Shown piece after piece: positions 50,541-56,702 of a stretch of DNA of 56,702 bases; position 1 is the stretch's first letter; each line of letters opens with the position of its first letter. The stretch covers positions 1 to 56,702 of the forward strand of contig JACZRV010000010.1 of the NCBI GenBank assembly GCA_022574555.1. The letters run 5' to 3'. The notes beneath the pieces were generated by a model. It saw nothing but the letters and a program-made list of their open reading frames with translations. It did no database searches and was not told the DNA's origin. This DNA comes from SAR324 cluster bacterium (GTDB lineage: Bacteria; SAR324; JACQKK01). The translations under genes were made by a program, and so were the position numbers.

Positions 50541-51844
50541 TTCGCATTTTAATTATCGCATACGGCCGGCTGGCTCTGCCCGCGGCCCTGGTTTTGGCAG
50601 GTCTGGCCGCGATTTTTCATCCCAAGCTGCGGGCATCGCTTTGGGCAAGGGTCGGAATCCGCAAGCGATTGCGGGAGGCCGCCACCCGGCGCGATACGTC
50701 CCGGCCGTTGATCTGGTTTCACGTGGCCAGTGCCGGCGAATTGCTCCAGGCGGAGCCGGTCATGAACCGCTGCCGCGATGGCGGTGCCCAGGTGGCCATG
50801 ACTCTGACCTCGGTGAGCGGACTGGATTGGATCACCCGGCTGGCCGATTGGCCGGAGCTGGTCTGGGCAGATGTCCTGCCCCCCGATTTTCCCGGTGCGG
50901 CGCGCCGAATGTGGGACGTGCTGCAGCCCAGCGCGCTGATATTCGTGCAAGCCGATGTCTGGCCCGGCCTGATCGCGGAAGCCGGCCGCCGCGGAACTCC
51001 CGTATTTCTTGTCGCCGCACGCTTGGGCGAGGACTCCTTCCGGCTCGTCAACCCCCTGGGCCGGGCCGTTTACGGCCATCTCTACCGGCGCCTGCACGAG
51101 ATTCTGGCCGTCGGCGAAGCGGATCGCGGGCGGCTGGCGCGGCTCGTGCCGGGCCATGGTGCCCTCTCCGTGGGTGGCGATCCGGGTGTCGATACCGCCA
51201 TTGAGCGCGTCTCAAACGCGGCGCGACTGGCCCTGCCAGCCTCGTACGACCCATCCCGGGTGCCGGTGATCGTGGTGGGCAGTTCCTGGCCGGCGGATGA
51301 GGCGCGTTGGGTGCCCGTGGTGCAAAGGGCCCTGGAGCGCTTCCCGCATCTGCGCATCGTGGTCGTGCCCCATGAGCCGTCGGAAACCCGCCTGCACGCC
51401 CTGGAGGCTGAGTTTGCCGCGCATGCCCCCCAAAGGCTGTCGCTGTTGGCCGGCGAGGATTCCCCGGCCGAGACCCGCGTCGTTCTGGCGGATACCGTGG
51501 GTGTCCTTGCCACGCTTTACGGGGCGGGCAGCATTGCCTACGTGGGCGGCGGATTTTCCACGGGCGTTCACAACGTCGCGGAGCCCGCCGCCGCCGGCAT
51601 CCCGGTGATATTCGGGCCGCGCCACGGCAATTCCGCAGTGGCCGAGGCGCTGCTAGCGGAGGGAGCCGCCTTCGCCGTCGGCGATGAGGGGGCGCTGGAA
51701 CGATGCCTCCTGCCTTTGTTGGAGAACCCCGCCGGCGCGCGCGACCTGGGCGCCCGCGCCCGCACGACGGTGGAGCGTCTCTGCGGTGCCGCCGACGGCA
51801 TCTATGCCCACATCGCCGCGGCGGTGCCCGGGCTGGGACGATAG
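50534..51844 (+). CDS. waaA: 3-deoxy-D-manno-octulosonic acid (Kdo) transferase
   Basis: 436 residues from a GTG at 50534 inside the end of the heptosyltransferase gene, with GAGG four bases upstream. The N-terminal hydrophobic anchor (RLALPAALVLAGLAAIF) and WFHVASAGELLQAEPVM with the catalytic Glu match WaaA/KdtA. Further blocks are VQADVWPGLIAEAGRRGTPVFLVAARL, VIVVGSSWPADEARWVP, VVPHEPSE and GGGFSTGVHNVAEPAAAGIPVIFGPRHGNS. It attaches Kdo to lipid IVA at the inner membrane. The N-terminus is the usual one for the family. Confidence 0.94.
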   Translation: MLVRILIIAYGRLALPAALVLAGLAAIFHPKLRASLWARVGIRKRLREAATRRDTSRPLIWFHVASAGELLQAEPVMNRCRDGGAQVAMTLTSVSGLDWITRLADWPELVWADVLPPDFPGAARRMWDVLQPSALIFVQADVWPGLIAEAGRRGTPVFLVAARLGEDSFRLVNPLGRAVYGHLYRRLHEILAVGEADRGRLARLVPGHGALSVGGDPGVDTAIERVSNAARLALPASYDPSRVPVIVVGSSWPADEARWVPVVQRALERFPHLRIVVVPHEPSETRLHALEAEFAAHAPQRLSLLAGEDSPAETRVVLADTVGVLATLYGAGSIAYVGGGFSTGVHNVAEPAAAGIPVIFGPRHGNSAVAEALLAEGAAFAVGDEGALERCLLPLLENPAGARDLGARARTTVERLCGAADGIYAHIAAAVPGLGR

Positions 51845-51870
51845 TTAGCGCGCAGCGGATGAATTTGCCC

Positions 51871-51912
51871 GGTTCCCGATCTCCGGTTCCCGATCTCCGT
51901 TTCCCGATTTCC
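51871..51912. repeat. Three-copy 14-bp tandem repeat after waaA
   Basis: GGTTCCCGATCTCC occurs twice in perfect tandem and a third copy reads GTTTCCCGATTTCC. It lies between the waaA stop and the convergent GFA gene. With a unit of 14 bp it cannot preserve a reading frame, so it is non-coding. Confidence 0.8.
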
Positions 51913-51957
51913 AAGGCCCGTGCCGTCTCGCGGCCGGAAGTCCCTCCAGCACGGCGC

Positions 51958-52401
51958 CTACACCCGATCCTCCGGGATGCTCAGCCCATGCTGGCCATCG
52001 GTAATTTTGGGAAGGTCGTCTGTGAGCAGATAATAATCCCCCGCCTCGGCGGTGAAGATATGCACCGCCAGTTTAAGGCCGGTGGGCTTGTTGAGGGTAC
52101 CCGCGGCGATGGCCATGTGCGGCATGGCAGGGGCGGAAAAAAAGAGGCTGGCGCCGCAGGTGCTGCAGAATCCGCGCCGGGCCCGGTCGGAGTACGCATA
52201 CCATCTCACGTTCTCCTCTCCGTGGATGGTGAGGTGTTCACGGCGGGCGGCGGTGGCTGTCCAGATGCCGCCGCTGAAACGCCGGCACTCGGTGCAATGG
52301 CAGGCGATCACGGGCCGCAAGGGTCCCCGCACCTCATAACGTACAGCGCCACATAGGCATTGACCGCTGGCCCGCGGCGGGGCGTCGTTGGATTCCGGCA
52401 T
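51958..52401 (-). CDS. GFA-family zinc protein (glutathione-dependent formaldehyde-activating type)
   Basis: 147 residues. The structural Zn Cys set is CLCGAV, the second site CHCTECRR, and FCSTCGASLFF completes it, all typical of GFA. Founder enzymes bind the glutathione adduct of formaldehyde, though most family members are uncharacterised. The gene ends near waaA and starts 61 bp after the cytochrome stop on the same strand, so it may belong with the alcohol dehydrogenase cluster and formaldehyde handling. GGAGAAACGAT precedes the ATG. Confidence 0.9.
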   Translation of the reverse strand: MPESNDAPPRASGQCLCGAVRYEVRGPLRPVIACHCTECRRFSGGIWTATAARREHLTIHGEENVRWYAYSDRARRGFCSTCGASLFFSAPAMPHMAIAAGTLNKPTGLKLAVHIFTAEAGDYYLLTDDLPKITDGQHGLSIPEDRV

Positions 52402-52462
52402 ATCGTTTCTCCGGTTGGAGAATATCCACGCCCGCCCTGCTCACCGGCGCAAACCGGACGTT

Positions 52463-52876
52463 TCAACTCCTCGCAGCAATGATGTAGGCCATGATCTTCC
52501 AGACCTGCTCTTCGCTCAGCTTGTCCTCCCAGGCCGGCATCTGGGTGCCGTCGCGCCCTTCCATCACGGCGCGAAGAAATTCGTGCCCCGCGAGCTGTGT
52601 GGCGAAGAGATTCGGTCCGCGCCCGCCTCGATTTCCGTGACAGATCTTGCATCGGCGGCGATATAGGTTCAGGCCTTCGTGGATCGTTTTCTCGTCCCCG
52701 GCGAAGGGATTGGCTTGATATTTCCACTCCCGCGGAAGAGAGGCTTTCTTGGGTGAATGCGATTGGGCAAGGGCCCAATGGGGAGCGGACAAAAGTGCGA
52801 GGGCGGCGACCAATGAGACCAATGACAGGACGCCGATCCCACAGGGCGCCGATAAATTCCTCGTGCGAAAGAGCAA
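52463..52876 (-). CDS. Periplasmic c-type cytochrome, partner of the quinoprotein dehydrogenase
   Basis: 137 residues from a TTG at 52876, which gives a normal signal peptide (LLFRTRNLSAPCGIGVLSLVSLVAALALLS, then ALAQS). A TTG at 52972 would add 32 residues ahead of that signal and would run through a strong hairpin, so I prefer the shorter form, though the start remains open. The heme motif is CKICH, the axial Met is probably in GTQMPAWEDKLS, and the helix EEQVWKIMAYIIA closes the fold. It should accept electrons from the dehydrogenase encoded 108 bp upstream. Confidence 0.82.
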   Translation of the reverse strand: MLFRTRNLSAPCGIGVLSLVSLVAALALLSAPHWALAQSHSPKKASLPREWKYQANPFAGDEKTIHEGLNLYRRRCKICHGNRGGRGPNLFATQLAGHEFLRAVMEGRDGTQMPAWEDKLSEEQVWKIMAYIIAARS

Positions 52877-52898
52877 ATAGTGATTCCAGGGCCAAACC

Positions 52899-52937
52899 CG
52901 GAGCCGATTCCGGAGCCGATTAAAATACCGGCTCCGG
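52899..52937 (-). promoter_or_regulatory. Hairpin with a duplicated arm between the dehydrogenase and cytochrome genes
   Basis: CCGGAGCCG (52910-52918) and CGGCTCCGG (52929-52937) form a perfect 9-bp stem with a 10-base loop. A 12-bp tandem duplication (52899-52922) supplies a second copy of the first arm, so two alternative pairings are possible in the transcript. No U-run follows. It may set the ratio of dehydrogenase to cytochrome. Confidence 0.55.
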
Positions 52938-52984
52938 TCAGGCACTTGCGGGCTGGGATTCACGATGATCAAGCCGGGGCGGCC

Positions 52985-54748
52985 TTAATCCAAATTGGGC
53001 AAGGCGCCTTCGATATGCTCGACCTCCCAATTGCCCGCGGCCGCCGCTCCGCTATCGAGACTATCCAGTCCGAATACGAAAAGGGTTCCGCCCTTCGGAT
53101 TCTGGAAATAGAACGAAGGATCCCCGCCAAGGCCGGAAAGTATGGCGATGTATTGCTTGCCGTCCAGGGCGTAGGTGATCGGCGAGGCGTTGATGCCCGA
53201 ACCGGTCTGATAGCGCCAGAGCATCTTGCCCGACTTGACGTCGGCCGCGAAGATAAAGCCCAACTGGTCGCCGGTGAAAACAAGGCCGCTCTTGGTGGTC
53301 AACACACCCGCGAAAAACGGCAGCGGACTGGCTATGTCCCATACCCATTTGCGGTTCTGGACGTCGAAGGCCTTCAGGTGGCCAATGGTCTCCCCCTGCC
53401 GGTACATCTGGAAGTCCATGCCCATATATATCTGACCGGGTTCGTAGGTGATATCCTCGGGCTTGTAGCCGGTCATGCTCATGGCCCATTGGTTGGTGGG
53501 GATGATGGCATAGCCCAGGCAGGGGTTGTAAGCGAATCCGAACCAATTGGTGCCGCCTTCCAAGCCGGGGATAATCGGTTTGACGGTTTTACCGTCCGCT
53601 TTGGGCACCATGGCTTGATTGACGTCCGGCCGGCCGGTTTTCGGATCGATTCCATGGGTCCAATTGATCCCCTCGATGGTCGGTTCGGCATAGATGAACT
53701 CGCCATTCTCTCGATTCAATACATAGAAAAAGCCGTTGCGGTTGGACTGCATGGCGGCTTTGATTTTCTTGCCCTCGTACGTGATGTCCGCCAGAATGGG
53801 CGGCATGTTGCCGTCATAGTCCCAAGCGTCGTTGGGGGTGTATTGAAAACCCCAATTGATCTTGCCCGTGTCCGGGTTGAGGGAGAGCAAGGCGGCAATC
53901 CAGAGATTATCCCCTTTGCGCAGTTCCGCCACCCAGGGGGCGCCATTGCCCGTACCCCAGTAGAGTTGGTTGGACGCCATATCGTAGGTGCCTGTATTCC
54001 AGGTGGCGGCGCCACCTGTCTTCCATGTATCCCCGGGCCAAGTGTCGTTGCCGGGTTCACCCGGAGCGGGGATGGTGTAGGTGGTCCATTCCAGATCCCC
54101 GGACTTGGCGTTGTAGGATTTGATATGTCCGCGAATACCGTATTCCCCACCGGCGACGCCCACGATGACATGATCCCTGATCACCAGCGGCGCTGCGGTA
54201 GTCGTATAGCCCGCCTTCCAGTCGTCGATTTTCTTCTCCCAAACGACCTGCCCGGTGTCCTTGTTGAGAGCCACCAGACGGGCGTCCAGGGGGGTGACGT
54301 AGACCAGATTTCCCCTCAGGGCTACTCCGCGGTTCACCGGGCCGCAGCAAAGCACCGTACCCAGATCCTTTGGCACGTCCGGGGTGTAGTGCCACAACTT
54401 TCGGCCGTTGCGGGCGTCCAGTGCAAATACGTGGGCATAGGCCGAGGTGATGTACATGATGCCGTCGTGCACCAGCGGCGTCGCTTCCAGCCCGTCCAAA
54501 TTCCCGACAGCAAAGGACCAGATCGGCCGTAGATTATTGACATTACACGGATTGATCTGCGTCAGCGGGCTGAAGCGCTGCATGTCGTAAGTGCGGCCGT
54601 GGTTGAGCCAATCTGACGTGTTGCCCGCGGCGTTCATTAGGTCGTCACTGCTCACCGGCCTTGCTGCGGCCAGGGTGGTCATGCCCAAAAAAATCAGCGT
54701 AGCCATGAAAGCCGACCGCCGGAGCTTGCGCGAGTTATTTTGGTCCAT
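52985..54748 (-). CDS. PQQ-dependent alcohol dehydrogenase with lanthanide-type ligands (XoxF/ExaF-like)
   Basis: 587 residues from the ATG at 54748, which has a GGAGG site. A signal peptide ends near residue 29. The eight-bladed quinoprotein propeller carries the vicinal disulfide Cys134-Cys135 (LCCGPV), metal ligands Glu202 (GGEYG) and Asn268 (TGNGAPW), and the WDYDG segment with catalytic Asp310 and Asp312. The extra Asp two residues after the catalytic one is the mark of lanthanide-dependent members; calcium MxaF has Ala there. After it the sequence reads GNMPP rather than the common GVNE. It oxidises methanol or another short alcohol in the periplasm, passing electrons to cytochrome c. 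No PQQ synthesis genes are in view. Confidence 0.92.
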   Translation of the reverse strand: MDQNNSRKLRRSAFMATLIFLGMTTLAAARPVSSDDLMNAAGNTSDWLNHGRTYDMQRFSPLTQINPCNVNNLRPIWSFAVGNLDGLEATPLVHDGIMYITSAYAHVFALDARNGRKLWHYTPDVPKDLGTVLCCGPVNRGVALRGNLVYVTPLDARLVALNKDTGQVVWEKKIDDWKAGYTTTAAPLVIRDHVIVGVAGGEYGIRGHIKSYNAKSGDLEWTTYTIPAPGEPGNDTWPGDTWKTGGAATWNTGTYDMASNQLYWGTGNGAPWVAELRKGDNLWIAALLSLNPDTGKINWGFQYTPNDAWDYDGNMPPILADITYEGKKIKAAMQSNRNGFFYVLNRENGEFIYAEPTIEGINWTHGIDPKTGRPDVNQAMVPKADGKTVKPIIPGLEGGTNWFGFAYNPCLGYAIIPTNQWAMSMTGYKPEDITYEPGQIYMGMDFQMYRQGETIGHLKAFDVQNRKWVWDIASPLPFFAGVLTTKSGLVFTGDQLGFIFAADVKSGKMLWRYQTGSGINASPITYALDGKQYIAILSGLGGDPSFYFQNPKGGTLFVFGLDSLDSGAAAAGNWEVEHIEGALPNLD

Positions 54749-54989
54749 CGAATTATTCCTCCGGTTAAGTGATTTATGATGCGAGTAAACCCAAGCCCAA
54801 ATCGCCTGTAAGGATTGGGGTCGACCGAAGCAGGATAGATTTTTCGAATCCACGCCACGGTGGCCAGACGGTGGGCTACGACGACCGATGACAGGTTGAC
54901 CCTGCGTCGGCGCCGTCTCGACATACTCCCGTTACCAGAAGTTATCCGCCAAACCGACCCCGAGTCAAGAAACTTTGTTGCGGTGATTT

Positions 54990-56393
54990 CTAAAGGTGTA
55001 TCTGCCGCTTGTCGATTCCCAGGGCCGCTTCCTTCATGGCCTCGGAGAGGGTGGGGTGGGCATGAACCGAGCGGGCCAGGTCCTCCGCGCTGGCGTTGAA
55101 CTCGAAGGCGATGGCCGCCTCGGCGATCACGTCCGACGCCCTTGGCCCCAGCACCAGCACGCCGAGCAGGCGGTCCGTGCGGGGATCGGCCAGGATCTTG
55201 ATCAGCCCGTCGGTTTCCCCCATGGTCTTGGCCCGTGGATTGGCGCTGAACGGATACTTGCCGATCTTGTAGTCCTTGCCCTGCTCCTTGAGCTGCTCCT
55301 CGCCCCTGCCGACCCACGCGATCTCGGGCCACGTGTAGACGATCCACGGTATGGCCTCGTAATTGACGTGCCCTGGTTTGCCGGCGATGATCTCCGCCGC
55401 GGCGATGCCCTCCTCGGAGGCCTTGTGAGCGAGCATGGGCCCAGCGGTGACGTCGCCGATGGCATAGACGGAGGGGATATTGGTGCGGAACTGTCCGTCC
55501 ACCACGATGCGCCCTTGCTTGTCGAAGGCCACGCCGATCTCCCCGGCGCCCAGGCCCCCGGCATAGGGCCGGCGTCCGATGGCCACCAGCACCGCGTCCC
55601 CCTTGATGGAGAGCGCCTTGCCGTCCGCGTCCTCGGCTGCGACCGTGACGCCGCTCTTGTTTTTCGTGACGCCGGTGACCTTGGTGCCCATGTGGAACGT
55701 CATGCCCTGTTTTGTGAAGATGCGCAGGGCCGTGCGGGTGATCTCCTTGTCGAATCCGGCCAGCAGAGCGGGCAGCAGCTCGACCACGGTCACCTGTGAT
55801 CCCAGCCGCAGCCATACCGATCCCAGTTCCAGTCCGACCACGCCCGCGCCGATGACGATCAGGTGCCGGGGCACCTTCTTGAACTCCAGGGCGTCGGCGG
55901 AATCGATGATCTTGTTTCCGTCAAATTCGGCGCCTGGCAAGGGAATCGGTTCGCTCCCGCTGGCGATGAGGATCTGCTTGCCTCGCAGGTGGAGGTTGTC
56001 TCCGCCGGCGACCCGCACCTCGTTGGGCGAAACCAGCCGTGCCGTGCCCTGAATCCAGTCGATCTTGTTCTTTTTGAACAGCCCGGCGACCCCGCGCGTC
56101 AGCTCGCCCACGATCTTGTCCTTGCGGGCCATCATCGTGGCCAGGTCCAACTTGACCTGGCCCACCTGGATGCCGTGGCCGGCCAGGCCCGTCTGGGCCA
56201 TGTGATAGTGCTCGCTGGATTCCAGCAGCGCCTTGCTGGGAATGCACCCCACATTGAGGCACGTGCCGCCCAGGGCCTGGTCCTTCTCCACACAAGCCAC
56301 CTTCATCCCCAGCTGAGCCGCGCGGATCGCCGCCACATAACCCCCCGGCCCGGCTCCGATGACGATCAGGTCGTACTGTGTCTCGTCAGGCAT
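54990..56393 (-). CDS. lpd: Dihydrolipoamide dehydrogenase (E3)
   Basis: 467 residues. The FAD motif GAGPGGYVAAIRAAQLG, redox disulfide in GGTCLNVGCIPSKALL (Cys45, Cys50), NAD motif VIGAGVVGLELGSVW, GDVTAGPMLAHKASEEG and the C-terminal catalytic HAHPTLSEAM set are all present. E3 reoxidises lipoyl groups of 2-oxoacid dehydrogenase and glycine-cleavage complexes. No E1 or E2 gene neighbours it. Upstream of the ATG the sequence becomes abruptly AT-rich, and the nearest ribosome-like site (AAAGGAA) is about 13 bases away. The natural promoter may thus be missing or replaced. Confidence 0.95.
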   Translation of the reverse strand: MPDETQYDLIVIGAGPGGYVAAIRAAQLGMKVACVEKDQALGGTCLNVGCIPSKALLESSEHYHMAQTGLAGHGIQVGQVKLDLATMMARKDKIVGELTRGVAGLFKKNKIDWIQGTARLVSPNEVRVAGGDNLHLRGKQILIASGSEPIPLPGAEFDGNKIIDSADALEFKKVPRHLIVIGAGVVGLELGSVWLRLGSQVTVVELLPALLAGFDKEITRTALRIFTKQGMTFHMGTKVTGVTKNKSGVTVAAEDADGKALSIKGDAVLVAIGRRPYAGGLGAGEIGVAFDKQGRIVVDGQFRTNIPSVYAIGDVTAGPMLAHKASEEGIAAAEIIAGKPGHVNYEAIPWIVYTWPEIAWVGRGEEQLKEQGKDYKIGKYPFSANPRAKTMGETDGLIKILADPRTDRLLGVLVLGPRASDVIAEAAIAFEFNASAEDLARSVHAHPTLSEAMKEAALGIDKRQIHL

Positions 56394-56420
56394 GGATTTA
56401 TAACAGTTCCTTTGAAATTA

Positions 56421-56702
56421 TTAATCTTTTTTGTAATCAAGAAATTGTAAAGTCTTGCCAACGAGTTCTTGTGGGTCTCCAGATTTAGCAACTGTATTGA
56501 ACAGAAATTTTGTGATTTTATAAATTGCATTATGCAGCCAAATCTTTTTCTGCATTAGGTCAAGATCCTCTTTTAGTCTTTCCAGATCTCTACTAATATT
56601 TTGTTTATCTTCTGAACTAACTTTTTCTATTTTTTCAATCTTTATCTCCAAATTATTTAGTTTATTTACCCATTCGATTTTCTCATCTTTATCGAAATGG
56701 TA
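56421..56702 (-). CDS. Truncated AT-rich gene for a charged, helical protein (C-terminal part)
   Basis: An open frame enters from the right edge and ends at 56421, giving 93 residues and no start. The visible part is rich in Lys, Glu, Asn and Ile with coiled-coil spacing (NNLEIKIEKIEKVSSEDKQ, DLERLKEDLDLMQKK), then a more hydrophobic end (LHNAIYKITKFLFNTVAK). Local composition is about 31% G+C by hand count, unlike the 60-plus percent of the rest. A TTG at 56648 could serve as a start but the frame continues past it. I do not recognise the family. It ends 27 bp before lpd on the same strand. Confidence 0.55.
   Translation of the reverse strand, partial: YHFDKDEKIEWVNKLNNLEIKIEKIEKVSSEDKQNISRDLERLKEDLDLMQKKIWLHNAIYKITKFLFNTVAKSGDPQELVGKTLQFLDYKKD

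Overview
The window is 56.7 kb of GC-rich bacterial DNA (many genes look 60-65% G+C by eye) with an AT-richer strip at each edge. I read it as chromosomal DNA of a Gram-negative proteobacterium, most likely a non-enteric gammaproteobacterium. It carries lipopolysaccharide genes (lpxD, waaA, a family-9 heptosyltransferase), two outer-membrane porin-type barrels, hslVU with the short HslV propeptide seen in many beta/gammaproteobacteria, rlmE, thiL and an HU protein. No rRNA, tRNA, CRISPR array, transposase or phage structural gene is visible. The taxonomic call is an inference from gene content.

Layout. (a) 1-6.6 kb: a truncated AT-rich P-loop gene, an Xaa-Pro aminopeptidase, a REC-histidine kinase hybrid, a secreted HEAT-repeat protein and a membrane-anchored coiled-coil protein. 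(b) 6.7-13.1 kb: molybdate transporter modABC with a palindromic element between modB and modC, then a convergent metal-uptake cluster (znuB-like permease, znuA-like binding protein, outer-membrane barrel, small Cys/His-rich exported protein) with no ATPase gene in it. (c) 13.3-24.6 kb: SDR oxidoreductase, family-4 uracil-DNA glycosylase, hslUV, larC, rlmE, the ferredoxin-linked 2-oxoacid oxidoreductase korAB, a ComEC-type channel and a higBA toxin-antitoxin pair. (d) 24.8-35.0 kb: a nitrogen-scavenging block of hyuA, hyuB, amidase and dihydropyrimidinase plus unknown membrane proteins. Its HyuB carries an unexpected N-terminal module. (e) 35.5-46.2 kb: alginate-type porin, class I aminotransferase, DUF924 protein, thiL, HU, amidohydrolase, a TerB-like protein, a ketopantoate reductase-like enzyme and a CRP-type regulator. 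(f) 46.4-51.8 kb: YbaK-type deacylase, class V aminotransferase, lpxD, heptosyltransferase and waaA. (g) 51.9-56.4 kb: GFA protein, cytochrome c, a quinoprotein alcohol dehydrogenase with lanthanide-type metal ligands, and lipoamide dehydrogenase.

How the parts fit. HyuAB, amidase, dihydropyrimidinase, the amidohydrolase and the aminotransferase suggest use of cyclic amides, pyrimidine or hydantoin derivatives as nitrogen sources. The quinoprotein dehydrogenase and its cytochrome would feed electrons from a periplasmic alcohol to the respiratory chain, and a GFA-type (formaldehyde-activating) protein lies next door. KorAB and Lpd represent two different chemistries for 2-oxoacid oxidation.

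The most unusual features are: (1) scattered, unrelated short tandem repeats, mostly of 14-18 bp (range 12-18 bp), sitting at gene ends, in spacers or as in-frame pentapeptide repeats, at ten or more places; (2) a Rad52/DdrA-like N-terminal module on HyuB; (3) a strong hairpin with a duplicated arm between the quinoprotein dehydrogenase and cytochrome genes; (4) base-composition breaks exactly at the first codons of the outermost complete genes, pepP-like and lpd, with truncated AT-rich genes outside them.
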